This document shows positions 23,003 to 32,019 of a stretch of DNA of 64,000 nucleotides, in pieces. Source of the DNA: E44-bin32 sp034430595 (lineage in GTDB: Bacteria; Chloroflexota; Anaerolineae; Anaerolineales; E44-bin32); assembly GCA_034430595.1 (NCBI GenBank), contig DAOUEL010000019.1, forward strand, positions 25,420 to 89,419. Reading direction: 5' to 3'. The notes under the pieces were generated by a model. That model saw only the letters and a list, made by a program, of their open reading frames with translations. It was not told the origin of the DNA and made no database searches. Positions within the stretch are counted from its first letter, which is position 1. Each line of letters opens with the position of its first letter. The position numbers and the translations under genes are program-made.

Positions 23003-25753
23003 TCAAGATTTCTTCTTTCGCGTTCCAGCTTTACCACGCAACCCTTTGCCGGATGATGGTGTTTTTCTACTGCTGGAGGGTTTCTTCACCCCCTGGTCGG
23101 ATTTCCTTGCAGTTCCTTTTTTCTTTGCAGGACCCTGCTTTCTGACGGTCCTCCTTTTTACAGCAGTTCCCTTCTTCTTTGTCGTGCGGTCTGATTTCTT
23201 CTTCGCAGGTTGTGAACTTCTAGCTTTGGAGCTTGTCTTCTTCGCCGGTTTTGTCGTTTCCTCCTTCTCGCGAGTCTTCTCCTTCCCAGCAGTGCCTGCC
23301 ACAGAGGAGTCAACATCCGGGCGTGGCAGGGCCGGGTCGACCCCGGTGATACGGTTGCCTGTCCCAAGTTCGAAAAGCAGCTTGCCGGCTGAAGCCCGGA
23401 CCCGCTTCGGGGCATCCCCGAAGCGCAGCGAGCGCGGCGCGCTGCGAGCAAAGCGGATTACCGCCCGGTCTTTAGCCTCACCGATGGCAGCTCCAGCGAG
23501 CTTCACGTCCTTCGTGCTTTTCCAGGTGATGACACCTTTTCCGTAGCGCCCCTGGCGGGGGTAATCCTTCAATGGACTGAGCTTGCCCTGGCCATCCTCA
23601 GTGAGCACGAGAAGTTCCTGCTTGTCGACGGCGACCCCCATCCCGACGAGCCGGTCGTCCACTTCCTCCAGCTTCATCCCCATCACCCCGGCCGCGGCTA
23701 GCCCCATCGGCCGGACCTCCTCTTCGCTGAAGCGGATCGCCATCCCGACCCGGCTGATCAGGATCACCTCATCCTGACCGTGGGTAAGCTGCACCCAACC
23801 CAACCCATCGTCCTCTGCGACTTTAATCGCCTCAAACGGGTGTGCCGAGGGACCGGGTAGTGCAGCCAGATCGGTCCTCTTCACCATGCCGTTCGTCGTC
23901 GCGAAGAAGAGCGTAGCTATTCCTTCGTCGCCGCCAACCAGCGCGGGTGAAACGGCCACGCCGGCAACCAGTTCGCTGTTCGTCCCCAAAGGCGTGACTC
24001 CATAAAACTGCTTTCCGCCCCGGGCATCGTCGCTCTCGGGAACGGTATGCACCGGTACGACCGCGGCGGAGCCATCCTTTTCAAATAAGTAAAGCAGATC
24101 ACGCGTGTTCGCTCCAACTATCAGACGCGGCGCGCTCCGCCCGGACATGGCCGGCAGGCGTGCTGAAGGCGTGCGGAAGATCATGCCCTCGGCGCTCACC
24201 ACAACCCAGGTTTCCTTATCCGGCGCCAGGTCGGAGGCGGTGAGAACCGGCCCCTTTTTCGAACCAGAGGTCTGGGCGATTAACGTCCGCCGTCGATCCC
24301 CATACCGCTCCTTCAAATCCTCCAATTCCGTAGAGATCAATCCCCGCAGTTTCTTGCCCGACCGCAGCAGGCTCTGAAGCTCTTTGATCCGGACCTGAAG
24401 TTGTTTGTACTCGTTGTCGATCTTCTTGCGCTCGAGGCTTGCCAGGCGTCGCAGCGGCATATCAAGAATCGCTTGCGCTTGAATCTCGCTCAGGTTGAAG
24501 CGTGTTATCAACCGTTGATGTGCCTGTTCCGCATCCCGGGCCTTGCGGATCAGGTTAACCACTTCATCAAGGTTATCGAGCGCGGTCCGCAAGCCGGCCA
24601 GGATGTGCTCGCGTTCCTGGGCGCGCTTCAGATCGAATTCCGTTCGCCTGTGGACCACCTGCACGCGGTGCTCGAGGAAGACCCGCAAAGCCTGCTTCAA
24701 GCTGAGCAGACGCGGCTCGCCATCAACAAGTGCCAGCATGATCACGCTGAAGGTGGTTTGCATCGGCGTACGCCGGTAGAGTTCTGCCAGGATCTTTTGC
24801 GGGTCGGCGGACTTGGAAAGTTCAAGCACGATGCGCATCCCATCGCGATCCGACTCATCGCGCAGATCGGAAAGGCCGTCGAATTTACCGCCCCGAGCAA
24901 GATCGGCGATGCGTTCGATCAGACTTGCCTTATTCGTCTGGTAGGGAAGTTCGGTGACGATAATTCGTGAGCGTCCCCGGCCCATCTCCTCGATATGGGC
25001 ACGTGCTTGAAGTGTGAGCTTGCCACGGCCACTGCCGTATGCCGAGGCCAGGTTATCTCCCTCACCGGGTTTTCGCAGGATAATGCCACCCGTCGGGAAA
25101 TCCGGCCCGTGGATAAAATTCATCAGGTCATCGATGGTGATATCGTCCAGCCGATCCCACTTTTCAAGCATATGGATCAGCGCATCGCATACCTCGACCA
25201 TGTTATGCGGAGGAATGGAAGTCGACATGCCAACCGCAATGCCGGTCGCCCCGTTGACGAGCATATTGGGCACGGCCGCAGGAAGCACGCCCGGTTCACG
25301 CAGCGAGCCATCGAAGTTGTCGACAAAGGGTACCGTTTCCTTCTCCAGGTCGGCCATGATTTCGAGCGAAAGCGGGGAGAGCCGCGCTTCCGTATAACGC
25401 ATCGCGGCGGGTGGATCCCCGTCGATCGACCCGAAATTCCCCTGTCCTTCAACGATTGGGTAGCGCATTGAGAAAGGCTGAGCCATACGCACCATGGCAT
25501 CGTAAACGGCCATGTCTCCGTGGGGATGGTATTTGCCGAGGACTTCACCAACGATGCGGGCGGACTTGCGGTAGGGCGAATCAGCTCGTAATCCCATCGC
25601 GTGCATTGCATACAGGATTCGCCGGTGAACCGGTTTGAGTCCATCCCGCGCATCGGGTAGAGCCCGGGCGATGATCACGCTCATCGCGTAGTCCAGATAG
25701 GACTGCTGCATCTCAGCATCGATGTCGATGCGTTTGACCAGACCGACTTCCAT
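23003..25753 (-). CDS. gyrA: DNA gyrase subunit A with long basic C-terminal tail
   Basis: 916 aa type IIA topoisomerase A subunit. The catalytic Tyr is Tyr120 (AAMRYTEARL); HPHGDMAVYD marks the winged helix, with Met81 where E. coli GyrA has Ser83. The C-terminal beta-pinwheel carries a GyrA-box-like QGRYGKG, favouring GyrA over ParC. Residues 824-916 form a Lys/Arg/Ser/Pro tail (27 Lys and 10 Arg in 93 residues) like histone H1 tails, not part of normal GyrA. GAGGTGA precedes ATG 25753. No gyrB nearby. Its 3' end faces the M23 cluster. Confidence 0.9.
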   Translation of the reverse strand: MEVGLVKRIDIDAEMQQSYLDYAMSVIIARALPDARDGLKPVHRRILYAMHAMGLRADSPYRKSARIVGEVLGKYHPHGDMAVYDAMVRMAQPFSMRYPIVEGQGNFGSIDGDPPAAMRYTEARLSPLSLEIMADLEKETVPFVDNFDGSLREPGVLPAAVPNMLVNGATGIAVGMSTSIPPHNMVEVCDALIHMLEKWDRLDDITIDDLMNFIHGPDFPTGGIILRKPGEGDNLASAYGSGRGKLTLQARAHIEEMGRGRSRIIVTELPYQTNKASLIERIADLARGGKFDGLSDLRDESDRDGMRIVLELSKSADPQKILAELYRRTPMQTTFSVIMLALVDGEPRLLSLKQALRVFLEHRVQVVHRRTEFDLKRAQEREHILAGLRTALDNLDEVVNLIRKARDAEQAHQRLITRFNLSEIQAQAILDMPLRRLASLERKKIDNEYKQLQVRIKELQSLLRSGKKLRGLISTELEDLKERYGDRRRTLIAQTSGSKKGPVLTASDLAPDKETWVVVSAEGMIFRTPSARLPAMSGRSAPRLIVGANTRDLLYLFEKDGSAAVVPVHTVPESDDARGGKQFYGVTPLGTNSELVAGVAVSPALVGGDEGIATLFFATTNGMVKRTDLAALPGPSAHPFEAIKVAEDDGLGWVQLTHGQDEVILISRVGMAIRFSEEEVRPMGLAAAGVMGMKLEEVDDRLVGMGVAVDKQELLVLTEDGQGKLSPLKDYPRQGRYGKGVITWKSTKDVKLAGAAIGEAKDRAVIRFARSAPRSLRFGDAPKRVRASAGKLLFELGTGNRITGVDPALPRPDVDSSVAGTAGKEKTREKEETTKPAKKTSSKARSSQPAKKKSDRTTKKKGTAVKRRTVRKQGPAKKKGTARKSDQGVKKPSSSRKTPSSGKGLRGKAGTRKKKS

Positions 25754-25884
25754 AAATCACCTCGAAGGTTGTGCTGGGACCGTCGCAATCATAAGTGGTT
25801 GGCGTGAGCGCGTCAAATGTTTCCTTGAGTTAGACGCGATCTGTGGCTACGGTCAGGGGAGCTGTGGGCGTTATCATCCACGCA

Positions 25885-25913
25885 TTGACGCACTTCCCCA
25901 TTCGCGATAAAAT
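25885..25913 (+). promoter_or_regulatory. Promoter of the DEAD-box helicase gene
   Basis: TTGACG (25885-25890), a 17-bp spacer and TAAAAT (25908-25913). Transcription from about 25920 gives a leader of about 97 nt. Confidence 0.65.
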
Positions 25914-25941
25914 TAACATAAGTTACTGGATCGGATCCAAG

Positions 25942-25973
25942 ACCGCTCCCATAGTATCGGAGCGGTTTTCTTT
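25942..25973 (+). terminator. Terminator-like hairpin in the helicase leader (possible attenuator)
   Basis: ACCGCTCC (25942-25949) pairs with GGAGCGGT (25959-25966), followed by TTTCTTT. It sits between the promoter and ATG 26017, so it would stop transcription before the gene unless read through. Confidence 0.6.
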
Positions 25974-26016
25974 AAATCGGTGCAGTGCGCCGTGCTATAA
26001 CAACTGGAAGGAATAC

Positions 26017-27240
26017 ATGAAATTCGAAGACCTACAATTAAGTGAGCCACTGCTGCAGGCTGTGCGGGCGATGGAATTTGAAGAGCCCACGCCAGTCCAG
26101 GAAGTCGCCATCCCGGCCGCGCTGGGTGGGGCAGATGTCCTCGGAACGGCGCAGACCGGCACTGGTAAAACCGTGGCTTTTCTGCTGCCATCGCTCGAAC
26201 GCCTGCAAGCGTCGGAGTCAAAGGGCGGGCCACGTGCCGTCGTACTGGCACCTACGCGCGAGCTGGCGATGCAAATCGCAGAAGAGGCGCGCAACCTGGC
26301 GCGTTATACCAAACTTCGCACCGGGGTAGTGTACGGAGGAGCGCCGATCAAGCGCCAGATCGATCAGCTCAAGCGCGGGCTCGACCTGGTCGTGGCAACA
26401 CCTGGACGCTTGATGGACCATATGCGGCGTGGCAATATCAATTTCAAACAACTCGAAATTCTCGTCCTGGATGAAGCCGATCGAATGCTCGATATGGGTT
26501 TCCTGCCGGACATCGACGAGATTGTCAGCCACATGCCGGCCAAGCGTCAAACCATGCTCTTCTCAGCCACGATGCCAGGCCCGATCGTCTCGCTTACCTA
26601 TCGTTATCTGAAGAACCCGGTTCGGGTTGAAATTGCCACCGCTCGGCCCCCGGAAGCTATCGATCAGAGGCTGTATCCGGTTCCCAAGCACCTGAAGCTT
26701 CCGCTCCTGATCGAGCTGCTGAAATGTGAAGGGGTCGATAGTGCGTTGGTCTTCACTCGAACTAAGGTTGAAGCGGATGTCGTAACGCGCCGCTTGCGTG
26801 ACTGCGGGTATAGCGTTGCCGAGATCCATGGTGATTTCCGGCAGAAACAGCGCAATCAGGCCCTGGAGCGATTCCGTTCCGGGCATTCACGTATCCTGGT
26901 CGCCACGAATGTGGCTGCCCGTGGGCTGGACATCGAGGGCATCTCTCACGTTATCAATTACGATGCCCCGGATGAGGCGGAGAATTACGTTCACCGCATC
27001 GGGCGAACCGCGCGCGTGGACGCCGATGGTGCCGCCTGGACGTTGGTCACCCCGGAAGATGAGCCGCTGATCAATTCGATCGAGTACCTGCTGGACGAGA
27101 AGATCAAGCGGGCACACCTGGAAGGCTTTGATTACGACGTACCGACACCCGACTGGGCGAAACCATCAGCAAAGGTTATTCTGCAGAGGCTGGAGAAAAA
27201 GCAGAGCAGCATCGACCGCTGGAAGTCGCTCACACGCTGA
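26017..27240 (+). CDS. DEAD-box ATP-dependent RNA helicase
   Basis: 407 aa. Start at ATG 26017 (GGAAGGA 5 bases upstream; open frame upstream to 25843 is leader). Helicase motifs in order: Q-motif (FEEPTPVQ), I (AQTGTGKT), Ia (PTRELAMQ), II (DEAD), III (SAT), V (RGLDIEG) and VI (HRIGRTAR). It is of minimal length, with only about 35 residues after the helicase core, as in RhlE-type enzymes. It would unwind RNA in ribosome assembly or mRNA decay, often under cold stress. The leader hairpin suggests control by transcription read-through. Confidence 0.92.
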   Translation: MKFEDLQLSEPLLQAVRAMEFEEPTPVQEVAIPAALGGADVLGTAQTGTGKTVAFLLPSLERLQASESKGGPRAVVLAPTRELAMQIAEEARNLARYTKLRTGVVYGGAPIKRQIDQLKRGLDLVVATPGRLMDHMRRGNINFKQLEILVLDEADRMLDMGFLPDIDEIVSHMPAKRQTMLFSATMPGPIVSLTYRYLKNPVRVEIATARPPEAIDQRLYPVPKHLKLPLLIELLKCEGVDSALVFTRTKVEADVVTRRLRDCGYSVAEIHGDFRQKQRNQALERFRSGHSRILVATNVAARGLDIEGISHVINYDAPDEAENYVHRIGRTARVDADGAAWTLVTPEDEPLINSIEYLLDEKIKRAHLEGFDYDVPTPDWAKPSAKVILQRLEKKQSSIDRWKSLTR

Positions 27241-27311
27241 GCAGCCCAGGCACCGACATACGAATCGGTTTCGAGGTGTGAAACTGTCGGTCAAATATTC
27301 TGTGTTTGCCC

Positions 27312-27340
27312 TTGCTCGCCATTCGCCCTTGTGCTAGAAT
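27312..27340 (+). promoter_or_regulatory. Promoter of the nusA operon
   Basis: TTGCTC (27312-27317), 17-bp spacer, TAGAAT (27335-27340), giving a leader of about 98 nt before nusA. Confidence 0.65.
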
Positions 27341-27374
27341 CTTCTTGCAATCGTCCCGTGATATCGTTGGTCTG

Positions 27375-27399
27375 GAAAAGTGGGCATCCCCCACTTTTC
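27375..27399 (+). promoter_or_regulatory. Hairpin in the nusA leader
   Basis: GAAAAGTGGG (27375-27384) pairs with CCCACTTTTC (27390-27399) around a 5-nt loop. The 3' arm carries UUUU but no U-run follows, so it is a structured leader element rather than a plain terminator. Autoregulation by NusA is possible but unshown. Confidence 0.45.
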
Positions 27400-27444
27400 T
27401 GCGTATAGGCACGGCCGTATCTAACTACGAAGGAAAGAACTGAG

Positions 27445-29367
27445 ATGAAGAGTGAGTTTGCCCTGGCCTTTAATGAAATCAGCGAACGTTTTGGCCTCCC
27501 GCGCGATACCGTAATGGAAGCGCTGGAAGCGGCCATGATCTCCGCGTACCGGCGAGCGGTCAATGCTTCGAACGCACAGAATGTCGAAGTCAAGATCGAT
27601 CCCGAGACCGGCGACGTCGAGGTTTTCGTTGAGAAAGAGGTCGTGGACGAGGTTCAAAACCTGCAGACCGAAGTCGAAGAGGCGCGGGCGCACTTATTCG
27701 ACCCTGAAGCCCAGATGGGCGATATGGTCATGGTGGAGGCAACTCCAGAAGACTTCGGCCGAGTAGCTGCCCAGACCGCCAAGCAGGTCATCCTGCAGCG
27801 CCTGCGCGAAGCCGAACGGGATGCCCAGTACGAGGAGTTCATTGAACGCGAAGGCGACATGGTGCACGGCACGGTGCATTCGATTACGCCCTCCGCGGTC
27901 ACGGTCGGTCTTGGCCGAGCGGAAGCGATTTTGCCCCGCAACCAGCAAATTCCCGGTGAGCACTTCCGCGTGCGTGACCGCATCCGAACCTACGTCCTTG
28001 AAGTCCGGAAATCCCCACGCGGCCCGGTCATCGTTGTTTCGCGCACTCATCCACATATGCTGCGCCGCTTACTTGAGATGGAAGTGCCCGAAATTAACCA
28101 GGGCCTGGTGGAAATCAAAGCGATTGCACGTGAGGCTGGCAAGCGCGCCAAGGTCGCGGTTGCAGCCCTGCGGGACGGGGTCGATCCGGTCGGGGCTTGC
28201 GTTGGCCTGCGCGGGGTTCGAATTCAGTCCATTGTGCGCGATTTGAACGATGAGAAAATTGATGTCATCGAGTGGAATCCTGATCCGGCAACGTTCATCG
28301 CCAAGGCTCTCAGCCCGGCACGCGTATCCGGCGTGTATCTTGACGAGCATCCCGATCGTGGCAAGACGGCCATGGTCGTTGTTCCAGAAGATCAATTAAG
28401 TCTGGCCATCGGCCGTGCAGGCGTCAATGCCCGCTTGGCGGCCAAGTTGACCAGCTGGCGGATCGATATTAAGAGCCTGCAAGAGGCAGCTACCGACTCG
28501 CTCAATCGCCTGGTTACCGATCCAGCTTTCGCCGAGTTTGCGGAACTGGAAACCGAAGCCATGGCGAAGATCGAGGGCATTCTGGCTAAAAAGGAAGAAG
28601 GCCGCCCGATCACCCCGGAAGAATACAGCTCGATGACCTCCTTCGTCGATCGGGTGCAGAAGGAAATCGAATCGCGGCGTGATGAACGGCGCCAGGAGGC
28701 CCTGGACCGGCTGGCCGAAGTGCGGGATACCTTCCCGGCCACGGCCTACGACGTGAACCTGGAAGACGTTGGGCTTTCAACTCGGGTCTTCAACTTGCTC
28801 ACAGAAGGTGGCTATAAGACTGCCGGAGAGGTCCTCGAACAGCTTGGCATCAATGAAGATGCGATCCTCGGCCTGTCTGGCTTTGGCCCGAAGTCGCTGC
28901 AGGAATTGAAAGACAGCCTGGCTGCGTATGATTACCCGCTGGTCGAAGAACCTGTCGCGGAGGGTGAAACCGAGGCCGTCGCAGAGGAGGCGGAGGTTGA
29001 AGCTGGGCTGGAGGGGGAGGTCGAGGCAGAAGCCGAAGCCGAGCCCGAAATGGTAGAGGCTGGCGAGGCCGAAGCCGCGATTGAGGTGCCGCTAGAGGTT
29101 GGTACCGAAGCCGGTGAGGCAGAGAAAGAGCCAGAAGTCGCCATTGCACCGGACGCAATTGGGGAGACATTTGAAGAGCTGATTGAAGAATTCTCCAAGA
29201 AAGTCCCTCAGCTAGATGAGGAAGAAGAACTGGACGAGGAAGAAATCGCGCGACGCAAGAAGGAAAAGAAACGCAAGACGCGCGTTGTTGAATATGATCC
29301 GGAGCTGGGCGAGATGGTCGTGAAGCGCCGCCGCAAGCGCGATGACTTTGGAGAATGGGAAGGCTGA
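27445..29367 (+). CDS. nusA: Transcription termination/antitermination factor NusA
   Basis: 640 aa. NusA N-terminal domain (FALAFNEISERFGLPRDTVM), S1 domain (about 130-200), two KH domains (about 225-345; VGACVGLRGVRIQSIVRDL and LAIGRAGVNARLAAKL), and a helix-hairpin-helix repeat (about 470-495; ILGLSGFGPKSLQELK). A long Glu/Ala-rich acidic region follows (about 505-610), then a short basic end. It binds RNA polymerase and nascent RNA. First gene of the operon that runs to thyX. The usual preceding gene rimP is absent. Confidence 0.95.
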   Translation: MKSEFALAFNEISERFGLPRDTVMEALEAAMISAYRRAVNASNAQNVEVKIDPETGDVEVFVEKEVVDEVQNLQTEVEEARAHLFDPEAQMGDMVMVEATPEDFGRVAAQTAKQVILQRLREAERDAQYEEFIEREGDMVHGTVHSITPSAVTVGLGRAEAILPRNQQIPGEHFRVRDRIRTYVLEVRKSPRGPVIVVSRTHPHMLRRLLEMEVPEINQGLVEIKAIAREAGKRAKVAVAALRDGVDPVGACVGLRGVRIQSIVRDLNDEKIDVIEWNPDPATFIAKALSPARVSGVYLDEHPDRGKTAMVVVPEDQLSLAIGRAGVNARLAAKLTSWRIDIKSLQEAATDSLNRLVTDPAFAEFAELETEAMAKIEGILAKKEEGRPITPEEYSSMTSFVDRVQKEIESRRDERRQEALDRLAEVRDTFPATAYDVNLEDVGLSTRVFNLLTEGGYKTAGEVLEQLGINEDAILGLSGFGPKSLQELKDSLAAYDYPLVEEPVAEGETEAVAEEAEVEAGLEGEVEAEAEAEPEMVEAGEAEAAIEVPLEVGTEAGEAEKEPEVAIAPDAIGETFEELIEEFSKKVPQLDEEEELDEEEIARRKKEKKRKTRVVEYDPELGEMVVKRRRKRDDFGEWEG

Positions 29368-29417
29368 GCCTCCCCAACCCACCGGATATGAAACGGGTTC
29401 AAACCCGATGATGGATC

Positions 29418-29714
29418 ATGTCCGCTCGTAAGCCTGTGCGCCGTCGGCACGTTCCGCAGCGAACCTGCGTCGGATGCCGGCAAACACTCGCTAAACGAGA
29501 GCTGATCCGGATTGTACGAAGTCCGGAAGGCGTCGAGATAGATCCAAGCGGCAAGCTGCCTGGCCGTGGGGCTTATATACACGAACAGCGATCCTGCTGG
29601 AAGAAAGCACTTTCCGGATCGTTAGCCAGGGCACTTCGCGCAGAGATTGATGCGAGCTCGCGCCAGGCACTTGAAGAACATATGAATAAGCTTACAGACG
29701 AGCAAAATGGCTGA
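29418..29714 (+). CDS. ylxR: YlxR/RnpM family RNA-binding protein (DUF448)
   Basis: 98 aa with the YlxR signature: RTCVGCRQTLAKRELIRIVR and GKLPGRGAYIHEQRSCWKKA. YlxR is the usual small gene between nusA and infB. In Firmicutes it has been linked to RNase P modulation. A basic N-terminus fits RNA binding. Starts at ATG 29418, 50 bp after nusA. Confidence 0.93.
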   Translation: MSARKPVRRRHVPQRTCVGCRQTLAKRELIRIVRSPEGVEIDPSGKLPGRGAYIHEQRSCWKKALSGSLARALRAEIDASSRQALEEHMNKLTDEQNG

Positions 29715-29831
29715 AGCAGATGCTTTCGCTATTTTTCGCCGGTGTGAGTCCGACTTGAACAGTTCCCCGTAGTTTACCCCTGGGCTGACTCGTTCGGCAA
29801 CGCCGGAGTGCTCGTGTGCCGGAGGTGCTTT

Positions 29832-31625
29832 ATGAGCGAGAACGGCCATAAAACGATCGAAATCCCCACCACCGTTACCGTCCGTGAGCTGGCGACCATG
29901 ATCGATGCCAGCCCGATCGACGTGATCAAGCAATTGATGGCGAATGGTGTGATGGCGAACATCAACCAGATGATCGACTTCGACACCGCTGCAATTGTGA
30001 TCGGCGAGCTTGGCTTTGAAGCCAAGCCGATGGAACTGCCTGATGCCGAAGCCGCCGAGGACGAGAACGCGCTACCGCGCTGGCGGCAGTTGATCGAAGA
30101 CGAGGATCCTAAATCCCTCAAGGACCGCGCGCCGGTAGTTACCGTGCTGGGGCACGTCGACCATGGCAAGACGACGCTGCTCGATGCGATTCGCTCGACG
30201 AATGTCGCCGGCGGTGAAGTCGGAGGCATCACGCAGCACATCGCTGCCTACCAGATCACTCATAACGGCAGGCCAATCACCTTTCTCGATACCCCCGGTC
30301 ATGCTGCGTTTACCGCGATGCGGGCGCGCGGCGCGCAGGGCGCGGATATCGCCGTCCTGGTCGTGGCCGCCGATGATGGTGTCATGCCGCAGACCAGGGA
30401 AGCGCTAGCGCACGTGCGTGCAGCGCGAGTGCCGGTCCTAGTTGCGTTGAACAAAATTGATCGTCCTAACGCCAATCCTGAAAAGGTCAAGCAGGAGCTA
30501 GCCGACGTCGGCTTGATTCCCGATGATTGGGAAGGCGAGACGATGGTCGTGCCCGTTTCAGCCAAGGAGCGCACCGGCCTGGAAGACCTGCTGGAGGCGA
30601 TCCTGCTCGTGGCTGATTCGACCGCTATCAAGGCCAATCCCAAGGGCAAGGTGCTTGGAACAGTCATCGAAGCCGAACTGGATAAATCAAAGGGAGTAGT
30701 GGCGACGCTGTTAGTGCAGAACGGCACCCTGGAAACCGGTGACGCCGTCCTGGTTGGCACTGCGCACGGCAATGTCCGTGCGATGTTTGATTTCCAGGGC
30801 AACCCGATCGAAGCGGCCGGGCCTTCCACGCCAGTTTCAGTTCTCGGCTTATCAGACGTTCCCAAGGCAGGCGAGCTCTTCACGGTTGTTGAGAGTGACC
30901 GCGAGGGTCGTGCGCTGGCCAGTGAGCGGCGCGAGGAGCTCGTACAAAGCGGGCGCCAGCCACGTCCGGCTGCAACTCTTGAATCGGTCTTTGAAGCCTT
31001 TCAAGCTGGCGAGGCGCAGGAACTGCGGCTGGTCATCAAAGCGGATGTTCAGGGGTCGCTGGAACCGATCACGAATTCCTTGAGCGACTTGAGCGCTGGT
31101 GAAATCACCGTCAACATCTTGCATGCCGGAACCGGTAACATCAGCGAATCAGATGTAATGCTGGCGGCTGCCTCCGGTGCGGTGGTGATCGGCTTTAACG
31201 TGACCGCCGACCAGGCTGCACGTATGGCAGCCGATGCCGAGGTGATTGACATTCGTTTGTACGACATCATCTACCGGCTGACCGAGGACGTGGAAAAGGC
31301 AATGAAGGGGATGCTCGAGCCTGAAACCCGCAAAGTGCTGCTCGGACGTGCACAGGTGCTGGAAGTGTTTCGAATTCCGAAGATCGGTAATATCGCCGGT
31401 TGTAAGGTGACGGAGGGCGAGCTGCGCCGGAACGCGGGCATGCGGGTCGTACGTGACGGGAAGGTGCTCTTTGACGGCTCGATTTCATCTCTGAAGCACG
31501 AGAAGGATGATGTGCGTGAAGTGCGTGAAGGTTTTGAATGCGGCGTTGGCTTGAAGAATTTCAACGAGTTTGAGCCCGGCGATGTCCTCGAGTGCTACGT
31601 TGAGGAAACCGTACCGGTAGCCTAA
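29832..31625 (+). CDS. infB: Translation initiation factor IF-2 (short form)
   Basis: 597 aa from ATG 29832 (GGAGG 6 bases upstream). One N-terminal IF2_N domain (VTVRELATMIDASPIDVIKQ), then the GTPase with G1 GHVDHGKTTL, G3 DTPGHAAF, G4 NKID and G5 SAKERTG, then domains II, III and IV (C-terminal fMet-tRNA-binding domain). It lacks the long charged N-terminal extension of E. coli or Bacillus IF2, so it is close to the minimal functional length. GTP-dependent placement of initiator tRNA on the ribosome. Confidence 0.96.
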   Translation: MSENGHKTIEIPTTVTVRELATMIDASPIDVIKQLMANGVMANINQMIDFDTAAIVIGELGFEAKPMELPDAEAAEDENALPRWRQLIEDEDPKSLKDRAPVVTVLGHVDHGKTTLLDAIRSTNVAGGEVGGITQHIAAYQITHNGRPITFLDTPGHAAFTAMRARGAQGADIAVLVVAADDGVMPQTREALAHVRAARVPVLVALNKIDRPNANPEKVKQELADVGLIPDDWEGETMVVPVSAKERTGLEDLLEAILLVADSTAIKANPKGKVLGTVIEAELDKSKGVVATLLVQNGTLETGDAVLVGTAHGNVRAMFDFQGNPIEAAGPSTPVSVLGLSDVPKAGELFTVVESDREGRALASERREELVQSGRQPRPAATLESVFEAFQAGEAQELRLVIKADVQGSLEPITNSLSDLSAGEITVNILHAGTGNISESDVMLAAASGAVVIGFNVTADQAARMAADAEVIDIRLYDIIYRLTEDVEKAMKGMLEPETRKVLLGRAQVLEVFRIPKIGNIAGCKVTEGELRRNAGMRVVRDGKVLFDGSISSLKHEKDDVREVREGFECGVGLKNFNEFEPGDVLECYVEETVPVA

Positions 31626-31635
31626 GGAGCCAAAT

Positions 31636-32019
31636 ATGCCCAGCCAGGCACGCGCCCGACGGCTCGGGGAACGTATCCAGGAAGAACTGGCTGATATCCT
31701 GATGCGTCAAGCCTCTGACCCACGCTTGCAGTCGATCACAATCACCGGCGTCGATGTAGATCGAGAGCTGGCTTTTGCGACGGTTTACATCACCGCAACC
31801 GATGCTGAGGACCGGGCGAAAGAGGTGCTTGAAGGCCTTGAGAGTGCACGCGGTTTTCTGCGCAGCCAACTTGCAGCCCGCATTCAACTGCGGAGTTTTC
31901 CGCAGCTGCGCTTCCGCTGGGACCTCACACAGATACGCGCCGCCCGCATTGAGGAACTGCTCGAGCAGATCCAGGACGAGAAGGACGACGTAGACGATGG
32001 CGGACCCCGGGAAACCTGA
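31636..32019 (+). CDS. rbfA: Ribosome-binding factor A
   Basis: 127 aa KH-type RbfA: RLGERIQEELADILMRQASD at the N-terminus, ITGVDVDRELAFATVYIT, and LRFRWDLTQ near the end. It binds 30S subunits during 16S rRNA maturation. Only 10 bp after infB, with AAGGAGC before the ATG. Its 3' end overlaps nrnA by 23 bp. Confidence 0.94.
   Translation: MPSQARARRLGERIQEELADILMRQASDPRLQSITITGVDVDRELAFATVYITATDAEDRAKEVLEGLESARGFLRSQLAARIQLRSFPQLRFRWDLTQIRAARIEELLEQIQDEKDDVDDGGPRET

Noticed and set aside
22656..23546. 296-aa open frame on the plus strand with Phe/Leu-rich middle
   Set aside because: It is the complement of the Lys-rich tail of gyrase A (AAG/AAA read as CTT/TTT), spanning the end of the third M23 gene.
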